From Flavobacterium sp. DG2-3 (lineage in GTDB: Bacteria > Bacteroidota > Bacteroidia > Flavobacteriales > Flavobacteriaceae): DNA of 64,000 nt. A program made the position numbers and the translations under genes. How positions within the stretch are numbered: position 1 is the first letter of the stretch; each line of letters starts with the position of its first letter. Below the pieces are notes generated by a model. It was given only the letters and a program-made list of their open reading frames with translations. It searched no databases and was not told the DNA's origin. The DNA lies in NCBI RefSeq assembly GCF_030730925.1, contig NZ_JAVAMB010000006.1, positions 225,903 through 289,902 of the forward strand. Direction: 5' to 3'. Shown here piece after piece: positions 42,850 through 51,785 of this stretch.

Positions 42850-43464
42850 ATGACTAGTGTAATTACAGGCGATATAATTGGTTCAAGACAGCAAAAATCG
42901 GAACATTGGGTAGAAGATTTGAAAAAAATCTTAGCTCCATTGGGCAAAACACCGAGCCAGTGGGAAGTGTATCGAGGAGATGAATTTCAAATTGAAGTCG
43001 CCAATCCCGAAGATGCGCTGCTAACTGCTATTTTGGTAAAAGCTCGTTTAAGAGCCCTAAAATCGGATGCACGCATGAGCATTGGTTTTGGAGATAAAAC
43101 GCACAATGCTGAGAGAATATCTGAAAGCAATGGTTCAGCATTTATCAATTCGGGAGAACTTTTTGAAACTTTAAAAAAACAGAAAGTTACGCTGGCCATG
43201 CGAACGGGAGATTTTAGTTTGGATGAAAATCTAAATTTAATGCTGCAGCTGGCATTAACATTTATGGACAGCTGGCTGGTTCAATCGGCAGAATTTGTTG
43301 CTCTGGCTATTGAAAACCCCACATTATCTCAGGAAGAATTAGGACAAAAACTCGGGATAAACCAAGCTGCTGTGAGCCGAAGACAAAAGCGCGCGCAGTT
43401 TGATCTGGTTATGAATTTAGACCGCTATTTTAGAAAACAAATAAAACAATCTACAGCCTCATGA
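42850..43464 (+). CDS. satD: SatD-like protein with C-terminal helix-turn-helix
   Basis: The 204-aa protein has the SatD start VITGDIIGSR (4-13), then EVYRGDEFQ (39-47), which faintly recalls nucleotide-cyclase or GGDEF folds. It ends with a helix-turn-helix, SQEELGQKLGINQAAVSRRQ (160-179). SatD was described in a streptococcal locus whose function is unclear. The ATG at 42850 is chosen over an in-frame TTG at 42844. Its stop overlaps the DUF3307 gene by four bases, so these two genes form a coupled operon under the four-palindrome control region. Self-regulation through the helix-turn-helix is inferred. Confidence 0.82.
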   Translation: MTSVITGDIIGSRQQKSEHWVEDLKKILAPLGKTPSQWEVYRGDEFQIEVANPEDALLTAILVKARLRALKSDARMSIGFGDKTHNAERISESNGSAFINSGELFETLKKQKVTLAMRTGDFSLDENLNLMLQLALTFMDSWLVQSAEFVALAIENPTLSQEELGQKLGINQAAVSRRQKRAQFDLVMNLDRYFRKQIKQSTAS

Positions 43465-44177
43465 TCTTATTTATAAAACTGCTTCTCGCCCATTTATTAG
43501 GAGATTTTATCTGGCAGCCCAATTCTTGGGTCGCCGATAAAGAAACTAAAAAACATAAAAGCATTTACTTATATGTTCATATTTTGCTTCATGGAGTTTT
43601 AGCCGCAATTCTAGCGGGAGAAATCCGTTTTATACCGTACGCTGTTTTAATTGCCGTTACACACGGAATTGTCGATTTAATCAAATTAAATTTTCAGAAA
43701 AAGAAAACCAAACGCACTTGGTTTGTTGTCGACCAAATTGCTCATATTTTAATTCTGATTGGAATTGTATTGCTATATCAAAACAAAAGCATCATAAATT
43801 TCTGGTCTGATAATGAATTCTGGATTCTAATAACAGGATTATTACTGATTACCAAACCAACTTCGATTTTTATCAAAACCATTATTTCGATCTGGAGTCC
43901 AGAAAGCCAAAATAGCCATCAAGATTTTTCTCTTGCCAATGCAGGAAATTATATTGGTATTCTAGAACGTCTTCTTGTGGTTTGCTTTATTCTTACCGCT
44001 CATTTTGAAGCAATCGGATTTCTTTTGGCCGCTAAATCTATTTTTAGATTCGGAGATCTAAAAGAAGCCAAAGACCGAAAACTTACAGAATATGTAATGA
44101 TTGGAACTTTAATCAGTTTTGGAATTGCAATAATTGTCGGCCTTGTAATTCAGGCGCTACTTTTACAATTGCCCTAA
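43461..44177 (+). CDS. DUF3307 integral membrane protein
   Basis: The 238-aa protein is hydrophobic, with about six transmembrane helices. It has the DUF3307 start [20 protein letters not shown], then a HILLHG motif and THGIVDLIK (His and Asp in conserved membrane positions). The function of the family is unknown. It overlaps satD by four bases (ATGA), a pairing I regard as recurrent in Bacteroidota. Its 3' end overlaps the convergent pyrD gene by 15 bases. Confidence 0.85.
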   Translation: MILFIKLLLAHLLGDFIWQPNSWVADKETKKHKSIYLYVHILLHGVLAAILAGEIRFIPYAVLIAVTHGIVDLIKLNFQKKKTKRTWFVVDQIAHILILIGIVLLYQNKSIINFWSDNEFWILITGLLLITKPTSIFIKTIISIWSPESQNSHQDFSLANAGNYIGILERLLVVCFILTAHFEAIGFLLAAKSIFRFGDLKEAKDRKLTEYVMIGTLISFGIAIIVGLVIQALLLQLP

Positions 44178-45197
44178 AACTTTTTTGTTGATTGCTTTTA
44201 TTAAAGCTGGACCTTCATAAATAAAACCAGTGTACAACTGCACTAAACTTGCACCTGCATTTAGTTTCTCAATCGCATCGTCTGCAGAATGAATTCCTCC
44301 TACTCCAATAATTGGAAATGCTTTATTGCTTTTTTCTGAAAGGAAACGGATTACTTCTGTAGAACGTTTTGTTAATGGTTTTCCAGACAAACCACCCATT
44401 TCTGATTGGTTTGCAGATTGTAAACCTTCTCTAGAAATTGTAGTGTTTGTTGCAATTACACCCGCAATCTGAGTTGTTTTTACAATATCAATAATATCTA
44501 ATAATTGCTCATCTGTTAAGTCTGGAGCAATTTTAAGAAGAATAGGTTTTACTTTTTGAGAACTTGTTTTTTGTTTTTCAACATTTCTATTTTGCAAAGT
44601 CTGCAATAAAGCTGTCAAAGGCTCTTTATCTTGTAAAGCTCTTAAATTTGGTGTATTTGGCGAACTCACATTCACTACAAAATAATCAACATGGTTAAAA
44701 AGTGCATCAAAACAAATGATGTAATCCTTAACTGCATCTTCGTTATCGGTTACTTTATTTTTTCCGATATTTCCTCCAATCAAAACACCCGAATTCTTTT
44801 TCAAACGTTCTACAGCTTCTAGAACACCTCCATTATTAAATCCCATTCGGTTGATAATCGCTTGGTCTTCCTTTAATCTGAATAAACGTTTTTTCGGATT
44901 TCCTTCCTGTCCAACTGGCGTTACCGTTCCGATTTCAATAAAACCAAAGCCAAAATCGCCTAGTTCTTTATATAATTTGGCATCTTTATCAAAACCTGCC
45001 GCAAGTCCAACTGGATTTTTGAATTTAATTCCGAAGACTTCTCTTTCTAATCGAGCGTCTTTTACTTCATAAATCGATCTTATAATTGCCGAAACTCCAG
45101 GTATTTTTGAAATGAATTTTACAAAAGAAAAAGTAAAGTAATGCACTTTTTCAGGATCAAAACAAAAAAGTATCGGACGAATTATCAATTTATACAT
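44163..45197 (-). CDS. pyrD: Quinone-dependent dihydroorotate dehydrogenase
   Basis: The 344-aa enzyme is class 2. It has an N-terminal membrane-associating helix ([20 protein letters not shown]), [20 protein letters not shown] [19 protein letters not shown], and [12 protein letters not shown], which contains the catalytic Ser of class 2 (not Cys). It oxidises dihydroorotate to orotate in pyrimidine synthesis and passes electrons to menaquinone. The final [20 protein letters not shown] is the phosphate-binding loop. It is transcribed singly. Confidence 0.95.
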   Translation of the reverse strand: MYKLIIRPILFCFDPEKVHYFTFSFVKFISKIPGVSAIIRSIYEVKDARLEREVFGIKFKNPVGLAAGFDKDAKLYKELGDFGFGFIEIGTVTPVGQEGNPKKRLFRLKEDQAIINRMGFNNGGVLEAVERLKKNSGVLIGGNIGKNKVTDNEDAVKDYIICFDALFNHVDYFVVNVSSPNTPNLRALQDKEPLTALLQTLQNRNVEKQKTSSQKVKPILLKIAPDLTDEQLLDIIDIVKTTQIAGVIATNTTISREGLQSANQSEMGGLSGKPLTKRSTEVIRFLSEKSNKAFPIIGVGGIHSADDAIEKLNAGASLVQLYTGFIYEGPALIKAINKKVLGQL

Positions 45198-45226
45198 AAG
45201 AGTTGTGTTGTGTTATTTTTCAGCTG

Positions 45227-45234
45227 CAAATTTA
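45227..45234 (-). promoter_or_regulatory. TAnnTTTG -7 box of pyrD
   Basis: The minus strand reads TAAATTTG, a full match, 29 bases upstream of the ATG at 45197. Confidence 0.5.
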
Positions 45235-45431
45235 GATATTATAGTTTAAAAAGGTGCTTATTTCCAAAAACAAATAATTTCTATTTTGTTCAATTCCTAA
45301 ATAAAAGAATTAACACCGCCAATTGCATACTTTTTTGTTGCAAATTATAATATGAAACCTGTTTTGGTTTGTGGACAGATTGCTCTGATACAGATATTAG
45401 CTACTTTTAAATACTATTTAATGATCGCTAT

Positions 45432-46655
45432 ATGTTATTCAAAAAGAATAAATCAAATCGCTTTTTTAAACTGGTTTTCTTAGCCTTATTTTCTGCACTC
45501 GCATTAGACGGATTTGCGCAACAAGAAAAAGACACTACTAAATTGATGAATGTGCGTTATGGCAATAAAGGAATCGAACTAGAAACTCGAGACAAGAAAT
45601 TTCTTTTTCAATTAGCAAGCCGACTTCAGTTTCGTTTTTCAACACCAAATGATACCGATCCTCTAACGTATGACGATTACAGTCAAGATGCTAAAACGAC
45701 TTTTAAAATTAATCGTGCGCGACTTAAAATTGGCGGTCATGCTTTTGAACCTTGGCTTAAATATTATTGGGAATACGAATTAAGTCAGTCCAATTTGCTT
45801 GATTTCAGACTTATGATTGAAAAGTGGGATTGGCTGAGTTTTAAAGTTGGACAATGGAAAACAGAATTTACTCGCGAACGCTTCATAAGCAGCGGTGAAC
45901 AGCAGATGGTTGACCGATCTTTAATTAACCGCCCTTTTACGGTAGACAGACAGCTCGGAGTTGAAGTTTACGGTCATTTGAAAGGAACTGGAATTGCCGA
46001 TTTTAATTATTGGGCTGCGGCTTTGACAGGAACCGGACGAGGAAGCACTACCAATGACGACAATCATTTAATGTATTTTGGAAGAGCACAATGGAATTTC
46101 TTAGGAAGATCTCTTGAATTTGAAGGCTGTGATTTAGAATTTCACGAAAAGCCAACGCCGATAATTGCTTTTTCTGCTATAACTAACCGAAGCCCTTATA
46201 CTCGATTTTCTCAAGCCGGCGGAGGTTCTCTTGATGGTTTTGAAGATGGATTGCCTGGTCAGTATAGAGTCAATCAATGGAATCTGGAAACCGCGTTTAT
46301 GTTTCGTGGTTTTTCTTGGCAGAGTGAATGGCATACCAAAGAGATTATCGACAAATACAATAATGATGAAATGACCGTCATGAAAGGATATTACGTTCAG
46401 GCTGGATATTTTTTTCATAATGTTTTCGAATGGTGGCCAAAAAAACTAGAAATGGCAGGAAGACATGCAGCATACCGACCAGATAATTCGATTAGACAAA
46501 ATAGACAAGACGAATCTACATTGGCTTTTAATTGGTTTTTCAAAGGGCACAAAAACAAGCTTACTTCAGAAGTAAGCTATTTTAGTTTTCAAGACAAAAC
46601 GCTGCCTTTAGAGCAAGGCTGGCGTTTTAGAATCCAATGGGATATATCCTTGTAA
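45432..46655 (+). CDS. Phosphate-selective porin O/P (OprO/OprP) family protein
   Basis: The 407-aa protein has a signal peptide (about residues 1-29, ending DGFAQ) and a barrel typical of the OprP family. Motifs are FLFQLASRLQFRF, FKINRARLKIGGH and WLKYYWEYELSQ, then LSFKVGQWKTEFTRERFISS, and the closing terminal strand WRFRIQWDISL ending near a hydrophobic residue. It probably forms an anion-permeable channel in the outer membrane. Together with the DUF6515 gene and the formylglycine-generating enzyme gene it forms a plus-strand series that may import and use sulfated or phosphorylated compounds. Confidence 0.86.
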   Translation: MLFKKNKSNRFFKLVFLALFSALALDGFAQQEKDTTKLMNVRYGNKGIELETRDKKFLFQLASRLQFRFSTPNDTDPLTYDDYSQDAKTTFKINRARLKIGGHAFEPWLKYYWEYELSQSNLLDFRLMIEKWDWLSFKVGQWKTEFTRERFISSGEQQMVDRSLINRPFTVDRQLGVEVYGHLKGTGIADFNYWAAALTGTGRGSTTNDDNHLMYFGRAQWNFLGRSLEFEGCDLEFHEKPTPIIAFSAITNRSPYTRFSQAGGGSLDGFEDGLPGQYRVNQWNLETAFMFRGFSWQSEWHTKEIIDKYNNDEMTVMKGYYVQAGYFFHNVFEWWPKKLEMAGRHAAYRPDNSIRQNRQDESTLAFNWFFKGHKNKLTSEVSYFSFQDKTLPLEQGWRFRIQWDISL

Positions 46656-46741
46656 TTCAAAATCATACAGCTAAACTTTCAATCAATTTCGATAAATCGT
46701 TCATTTTTTTTCATAACTTTAATTCATATAAACCACTGAAT

Positions 46742-47707
46742 ATGAAAAATATATCCAAAACAGTAAAAAAATCAGCACTTTGGTGTTTGATCGGCACATT
46801 TTTCCTTGTTTCAATTGACAGTTTGGCACAACGTCATGGTGGTGGAAACCGTGGCGGCGGAGCAACGCATACGCGACCTGGTTCTAATGGCGGAGGCATA
46901 AAACGTCCGGCCAATAATTCTGGAAACAAAATCACAAGACCTGCAAATTCTAACAAGAAGATCACCAGACCAGCCACTTCAAATAATAAAGCGGTCAGAC
47001 CATCTACAACAAATAGAAATAATACAGTAAACAGAAACAATACGGTAAATAGAAACAATATTGGAAACAGAAATACCAATATCAGCGGCAATACCGTTAA
47101 CAGAAACCGAAATAATGTAAACATTAACGTTAATAATAGCGTACATGTTCGCAACAACCGTAACACTTATGTAAGGCCTGCGCCTCGCCCTTACGTTCGT
47201 CCGCCTTACGTATACGGAGGTTATAGATACAATACTTTTCATCCGTATTACTATCACCCTTACAGACCTTATTATTGGGGACCTGTTTGGCATCCTTGGG
47301 GATTTTTCGTAGCCACTTTAGCCGTAACAGCTATTGTAGTTAGTGTTGAAAGCCAGCAATATCATTATGATCAGGGAGTTTGGTATACTTCTAGCAGCGG
47401 TGGTTATACTGCAGTGCCAGCTCCTGTTGGCGGAACCGTAAATAATATTCCGAGCGGAGCGCAAACCGTCAATACAGGAACCGTCAATAATTATTATTAC
47501 GGAGGAACCTATTACGAAAAAGACGGATCAACTTACAAAGTGGTAGCTCCTACAGCAGGAACAATTGTAGAAAGTTTGCCAGAAGGTGGCGAAGAAGTAA
47601 CCATTGGAGATGTGAAATATATCAAATTTGGAGAAACTTACTATCAGCCTGTTCAAGTGGATGGTAAAGACAAATATGAAGTCGTGTCTGTTGAAAAAGA
47701 AAGTTAG
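46742..47707 (+). CDS. DUF6515-like exported repeat-rich protein
   Basis: The 321-aa protein starts MKNISKTVKKSALWCLIGTF with a signal peptide ending SLAQ. A low-complexity region follows, rich in Asn, Arg and Gly (about 24-140, with repeated TRPA and NRNN units), then an Arg/Pro/Tyr-rich segment. A hydrophobic helix (about 188-206) and a C-terminal beta domain with YYEKDGSTYKVVAPTAG close it. The ATG at 46742 is preferred because the upstream in-frame ATG at 46637 lies inside the porin gene. DUF6515 has no known function. Simple internal repeats suggest slippage-prone DNA. Confidence 0.8.
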   Translation: MKNISKTVKKSALWCLIGTFFLVSIDSLAQRHGGGNRGGGATHTRPGSNGGGIKRPANNSGNKITRPANSNKKITRPATSNNKAVRPSTTNRNNTVNRNNTVNRNNIGNRNTNISGNTVNRNRNNVNINVNNSVHVRNNRNTYVRPAPRPYVRPPYVYGGYRYNTFHPYYYHPYRPYYWGPVWHPWGFFVATLAVTAIVVSVESQQYHYDQGVWYTSSSGGYTAVPAPVGGTVNNIPSGAQTVNTGTVNNYYYGGTYYEKDGSTYKVVAPTAGTIVESLPEGGEEVTIGDVKYIKFGETYYQPVQVDGKDKYEVVSVEKES

Positions 47708-47804
47708 TTTTATTAATTCTATAAAATTAGTATAATTATAAAAGTTATTTTTATAATTTTATCCCACTATTGACAAACCATTATTCGTTCAAAAATAATT
47801 AACC

Positions 47805-48938
47805 ATGAAAAACAAGACCTTCTGGATTTTTGCTTTGCTTACATTATCCATTATTTCGATTGCTTACAGTTACAACAAATTTGCTGCTAAAGAAGAAAAA
47901 AAAGTTGTCGCAGAATGTCATGAAACTCCAACTAATACAGCATCTGAATTTAAGCCAACTGTTGAAAATAAATTCAAACCCGCTGTAAAAGCTCCAAAAG
48001 GAATGGTTTGGATTCCTGGAGGCGAATTCTCAATGGGATCAAACGTAGAAGACGAAAGTTTGTGCAGTATAAAAGGCGTTACAAAAGATGCGGCTCCTAT
48101 TCATAGAGTTTACGTTGACGGTTATTATATGGACGAAACCGAGGTTACGAACGAAGAATTTGAAAAATTTGTAAAAGCGACAGGCTATGTAACTGTTGCG
48201 GAACAAAAACCGACAAAAGAAGAATTTCCAACTGCAAACGAAGAAGATTTGATTACAGGTTCTGTTATATTTACCCCTACACCATCTGCAGTTAATTTGA
48301 ATAATTTTCTTCAATGGTGGCGTTATGAACCGGGCGCAGACTGGAGACATCCAGATGGACCGCAAAGCAGTATTAAAGGAAAAGAAAATTATCCTGTTGT
48401 TCATGTGGTTTATGAAGATGCCGAAGCTTACGCGAAATGGGCAGGAAAAAGGCTTCCGACAGAAGCTGAATGGGAATTTGCAGCCAGAGGCGGTAAAACA
48501 GGAAATCTTTACGCTTGGGGAAATAATTTAAAACCTGACGGCAAATTTCAAGCAAATATTTATCAGGGACATTTCCCTATAAAAGATGGCGACACTGGAG
48601 AAGACGGTTTTAAAGGAATTGCTCCAACAAAACAATATGCTCCAAATGCATACGGCTTATATGATATGGCCGGAAATGTATGGGAATGGGTACACGACTG
48701 GTATAGTGTAGATTATTATAAATCATTGGCAGAAAACGGAAAAACGATCAAAAACCCTCAAGGGCCAAGTGCTTACAACGATCCGAATGATCCTTCACAA
48801 ATCAAAAGAGTGCATCGCGGAGGTTCTTTTTTATGCACCGATCAATATTGCACACGCTACATGGTTGGAACAAGAGGAAAAGGAGAATATCGATCTGCAG
48901 CCAATCATTTAGGTTTTAGATGCGTAAAAAGTAAATAA
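47805..48938 (+). CDS. Formylglycine-generating enzyme (SUMF1 family)
   Basis: The 377-aa protein has an N-terminal membrane or signal segment and a linker. The FGE-sulfatase domain follows: MVWIPGGEFSMGSN, DETEVTNEEF, KRLPTEAEWEFAARGG, and RVHRGGSFLCTDQYCTRY with C344 and C349. The CxxxxC pair matches the copper-binding active-site pair of true FGEs. Such enzymes convert a Cys or Ser of sulfatases to formylglycine. No sulfatase gene lies in the window, which is notable. The cellular site is presumably the periplasm or membrane. A terminator follows. Confidence 0.9.
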   Translation: MKNKTFWIFALLTLSIISIAYSYNKFAAKEEKKVVAECHETPTNTASEFKPTVENKFKPAVKAPKGMVWIPGGEFSMGSNVEDESLCSIKGVTKDAAPIHRVYVDGYYMDETEVTNEEFEKFVKATGYVTVAEQKPTKEEFPTANEEDLITGSVIFTPTPSAVNLNNFLQWWRYEPGADWRHPDGPQSSIKGKENYPVVHVVYEDAEAYAKWAGKRLPTEAEWEFAARGGKTGNLYAWGNNLKPDGKFQANIYQGHFPIKDGDTGEDGFKGIAPTKQYAPNAYGLYDMAGNVWEWVHDWYSVDYYKSLAENGKTIKNPQGPSAYNDPNDPSQIKRVHRGGSFLCTDQYCTRYMVGTRGKGEYRSAANHLGFRCVKSK

Positions 48939-48955
48939 CAAACTTATCATAACAG

Positions 48956-48984
48956 AAAGGGATTCAATTTAGAATCCCTTTTTT
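48956..48984 (+). terminator. Terminator of the porin-FGE series
   Basis: A 10-bp perfect stem, AAAGGGATTC (48956-48965) against GAATCCCTTT (48972-48981), with a six-base loop is followed by a T-run. Confidence 0.85.
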
Positions 48985-49032
48985 CATTCATTCAGATATT
49001 GAAAGCCAAATTTCCCAGCAGATTTTTTTTTC

Positions 49033-49040
49033 TATATTTG
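49033..49040 (+). promoter_or_regulatory. TAnnTTTG -7 box of pepT
   Basis: TATATTTG matches the -7 consensus 16 bases before the pepT ATG. Confidence 0.55.
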
Positions 49041-49056
49041 CTAAAAAATCAAAAAA

Positions 49057-50334
49057 ATGCAACATATCATAGATCGATTTATCAGTTATGTAACGATTGA
49101 TACGGAATCGGATCCAAATTCACAAACAACACCAAGTACAGAAAAACAGTGGAATCTTGCCAATAAATTAGTTGAAGAACTAAAAGCAATTGGCTTAGAA
49201 GATGTAACTATTGACGACAAAGCGTACATCATGGCAACGCTTCCGAGCAATGTTGATCATGAAGTTCCTGTAATTGGTTTTGTTTCTCATTTTGACACTT
49301 CTCCAGATTTTAGCGGAGCGAATGTAAAACCGCAAATCGTTGAAAATTATGACGGAAAAGACATTGTTTTGAATGCTGAGAAAAACATCATTTTATCTCC
49401 AAACTACTTTAAAGATTTATTGCAATATAAAGGTCAGACCATCATTACTACTGACGGCACAACTTTATTAGGTGCCGATGACAAAGCTGGAATTACAGAA
49501 ATAGTTTCAGCAATGGAATACCTCATCCAGCATCCAGAGATTAAACACGGAAAAATCAGAATCGGTTTTACTCCAGATGAAGAAATCGGTCGCGGAGCGC
49601 ATCATTTTGATGTGGAGAAATTCGGAGCGCAATGGGCTTACACTATGGATGGAAGCCAGATTGGTGAATTAGAATATGAAAATTTCAACGCAGCTGGAGC
49701 TAAAATTACTTTTAAAGGAAAAAGTGTTCACCCAGGTTATGCCAAAGGAAAAATGATCAATTCGATGCTTTTGGCTAATGATTTTATTAATGAATTGCCA
49801 AAAGGAGAAACGCCTCAGGAAACGAAAGGTTACGAAGGTTTTTTCCATGTTCATCACATCAAAGGAAATATCGAAGAAACGGTTTTAGAATTAATTATTC
49901 GCGATCACAACAAGAAAAAATTCGAAAATAGAAAAGCGCTTATTCATAAAATTGCGAAGAAATTCAATAAAAAATTCGCGAAGAAGTTTGGCGAAGATAT
50001 TGTAATTGCTGAAGTAAAAGATCAATATTATAATATGAAAGAAAAGGTTCTTCCTGTAAAACATATTGTTGATATTGCTGAAAAAGCAATGAGAGAGTTA
50101 AACATTAAACCGATCATCAAACCAATTCGTGGTGGAACTGACGGTTCGCAATTATCGTTTATGGGATTACCTTGTCCGAACATTTTTGCGGGCGGACATA
50201 ATTTCCATGGAAAATATGAATATGTTCCAGCAGAAAGTATTCAGAAAGCCACAGAAGTTATTGTAAAAATTGCTGAATTAACTGCTATTCCTGGAATTTT
50301 TGATAAGACAGAAAAATCTAAAAGAAAAAATTAA
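49057..50334 (+). CDS. pepT: Peptidase T (tripeptidase)
   Basis: The 425-aa enzyme has the M20 metallopeptidase pattern: [11 protein letters not shown] with HxD at 78-80, [13 protein letters not shown], and [13 protein letters not shown]. The final metal-ligand region is [17 protein letters not shown]. It removes the N-terminal residue from tripeptides in the cytoplasm, with two zinc ions. The length matches bacterial PepT. The next gene begins three bases after its stop and is probably co-transcribed. Confidence 0.94.
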   Translation: MQHIIDRFISYVTIDTESDPNSQTTPSTEKQWNLANKLVEELKAIGLEDVTIDDKAYIMATLPSNVDHEVPVIGFVSHFDTSPDFSGANVKPQIVENYDGKDIVLNAEKNIILSPNYFKDLLQYKGQTIITTDGTTLLGADDKAGITEIVSAMEYLIQHPEIKHGKIRIGFTPDEEIGRGAHHFDVEKFGAQWAYTMDGSQIGELEYENFNAAGAKITFKGKSVHPGYAKGKMINSMLLANDFINELPKGETPQETKGYEGFFHVHHIKGNIEETVLELIIRDHNKKKFENRKALIHKIAKKFNKKFAKKFGEDIVIAEVKDQYYNMKEKVLPVKHIVDIAEKAMRELNIKPIIKPIRGGTDGSQLSFMGLPCPNIFAGGHNFHGKYEYVPAESIQKATEVIVKIAELTAIPGIFDKTEKSKRKN

Positions 50335-50337
50335 GCA

Positions 50338-50916
50338 ATGCCTGAGAAAAAAAACGTTTGGGACAAAATGAATCAGTGGGAGGAAGAAATTCTTCTTCTT
50401 AAATCAATTATTGATAAAACTGAACTTATTGAAACTGTAAAATGGGGAGCACCTGTGTATGTTTTCAATAAAAAAAATGTTATTGGTCTCGGCGGTTTTA
50501 AAGATTATTTTACCATTTGGTTTTATAATGGTGTTTTCTTGAAAGATGAAAAGAAAAAACTGATCAACGCTCAGGAGGAAGTAACCAAGTCACTGCGTCA
50601 ATGGCGTTTTAAATCAAAAGAAGAAATAAACGAAAAGGATATTTTAGAATACATTCACGAAGCTATTGAAAACGAAAAACAGGGTAAAATAATAAAACCT
50701 GCTAAAAAAGAAGCTATTATTTCTGAATTGCTGAATAAAGAAATGGAACAAAACCCAGCTCTAAAAGAAGCTTTTGAAAAATTTGCTCCTTACAAGCAAT
50801 ATGAGTTTTTAGAATATATAGAATCGGCAAAACAGGAAAAAACAAAGCTTACGAGAATTGAGAAAGTGATTCCGATGATTTTGTCGAATGTGGGATTGAA
50901 TGATAAATATCGATAA
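50338..50916 (+). CDS. YdeI/OmpD-associated family (DUF1801) protein
   Basis: The 192-aa soluble protein has the DUF1801 core (EETVKWGAPVY-like LIETVKWGAPVYVFNKKNVI, then FKDYFTIWFYNG). The C-terminal YdeI segment is PALKEAFEKFAPYKQYEFLE and IESAKQEKTKLTRIEKVI. The domain resembles Hfq-unrelated small-ligand or protein-binding proteins; no function is assigned. It starts three bases after pepT. A group of hairpins and repeats follows. Confidence 0.83.
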   Translation: MPEKKNVWDKMNQWEEEILLLKSIIDKTELIETVKWGAPVYVFNKKNVIGLGGFKDYFTIWFYNGVFLKDEKKKLINAQEEVTKSLRQWRFKSKEEINEKDILEYIHEAIENEKQGKIIKPAKKEAIISELLNKEMEQNPALKEAFEKFAPYKQYEFLEYIESAKQEKTKLTRIEKVIPMILSNVGLNDKYR

Positions 50917-51165
50917 ATCAAATTCCAAATTTTTAAAATTCCAAATTCCAATACTGTTGTCATCATGCGAGCTGTTGAAGAGTTTTAACGCAAAGAGCGC
51001 AAAGGTTTTTTCGCAGAGAACGCTAAGTTTTTTTAAGAAGGCAATGTCCGCAAAGATTGACGTAGAGACGCACTGCTGTGCGTCTAACGCAAAATATTTC
51101 GATGCAGTTTGTCATCCTGACGAAGGAAGGATCACACTAGAAATTCCATAATGAATTTAAACAGT

Positions 51166-51207
51166 AAACCTTTGTCAAAGTTTAAAACTTTGACAAAGGT
51201 TTTTTTC
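51166..51207 (+). terminator. Likely terminator of the pepT-YdeI operon
   Basis: The arm with CCTTTGTCAAAGTTT (51166-51183) is perfectly complementary to 51185-51202 and is followed by a T-run to 51207. It is the first strong hairpin after the YdeI gene, 250 bases downstream. Confidence 0.7.
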
Positions 51208-51331
51208 TACACAAAGTATTGTCATTGCAAGGAACGAAGCAACCACACTGATCAAGTTCGTCAAAAACATCCGAAATGAGATTGCTTCGTTCCTCGTAAA
51301 GACCTACAATGCGATTATTTGAACAAAACAA

Positions 51332-51374
51332 AAAAATCCCAAATTCCACATCAAAATTGGAATTTGGGATTTTT
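51332..51374. terminator. Terminator-like stem 3' of yajC
   Basis: AAAAATCCCAAATTCCA (51332-51348) pairs with its complement at 51358-51374 over 17 bp, with A/T runs at both ends. It lies 25 bases beyond the yajC stop on the minus strand and can serve both convergent units. Confidence 0.75.
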
Positions 51375-51399
51375 AAATTTTATTGGAATTTTAAAAAGC

Positions 51400-51675
51400 T
51401 TAAGCTTTTTTATTCAAAGCAGCACTTAATTCTAAAGAAATAGCAGAACGCTCTAATTTTAATTTTCCTGACATGGTTTCAATAACAACAGTAGTTTCTG
51501 CTAATTCAGCGATTCTACCGTGGAAACCACTTTTTGTAACTATTTTGTCACCTACTTTTAGGTTGCTTTCAAATTCTTTTTCGTTTTTCGCTCTTTTTTG
51601 CTGTGGTCTGATCATGAAGAAATAGATTACCACGAACATTAAAAGGAATGGCGCAAATTGAGATAATTGTCCCAT
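51400..51675 (-). CDS. yajC: Preprotein translocase subunit YajC
   Basis: The 91-aa protein has one transmembrane helix near the N-terminus (FAPFLLMFVVIYFFMIRPQQ) followed by KRAKNEKEFESNLKVGDKIV and a small beta domain ending in ERSAISLELSA. YajC binds the SecDF part of the Sec translocon in the inner membrane. The length is typical. nusB lies upstream on the same strand, separated by 110 bases with a CGACTCCGCTCAG repeat word. Confidence 0.93.
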   Translation of the reverse strand: MGQLSQFAPFLLMFVVIYFFMIRPQQKRAKNEKEFESNLKVGDKIVTKSGFHGRIAELAETTVVIETMSGKLKLERSAISLELSAALNKKA

Positions 51676-51785
51676 AATTTAAATTTGTTTTTGATTTATA
51701 TTTAATATTTTCTTTTTGCTCTTCGACTCCGCTCAGAGTGACAAAGTATTGGAATTTGGAATTTATTTTTTGGAATTTTAAAATT

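Larger units (their letters stand above)
50917..51399. repeat. Repeat-rich convergent spacer between the YdeI gene and yajC
   Basis: This 483-base spacer holds AATTCCAAATT words (50930-50955), a GTAGAGACGCAC palindrome (51062-51086), a perfect 18-bp hairpin (51166-51202) followed by T residues, an inverted GGAACGAAGC pair (51231-51242 and 51282-51293) and a 17-bp terminator-like stem at 51332-51374. No coding gene is visible; ATG-initiated frames are short and cross the repeats. Confidence 0.8.

Noticed and set aside
46637..46741. N-terminal extension of the DUF6515 protein
   Set aside because: The region overlaps the porin's 3' end and precedes a clean signal peptide at 46742.
46834..47166. 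A 110-codon minus-strand frame rich in Leu and Phe inside the DUF6515 gene
   Set aside because: It is the antisense of the Asn/Arg/Gly-repeat region. Simple-repeat DNA keeps several frames open, and there is no start context.
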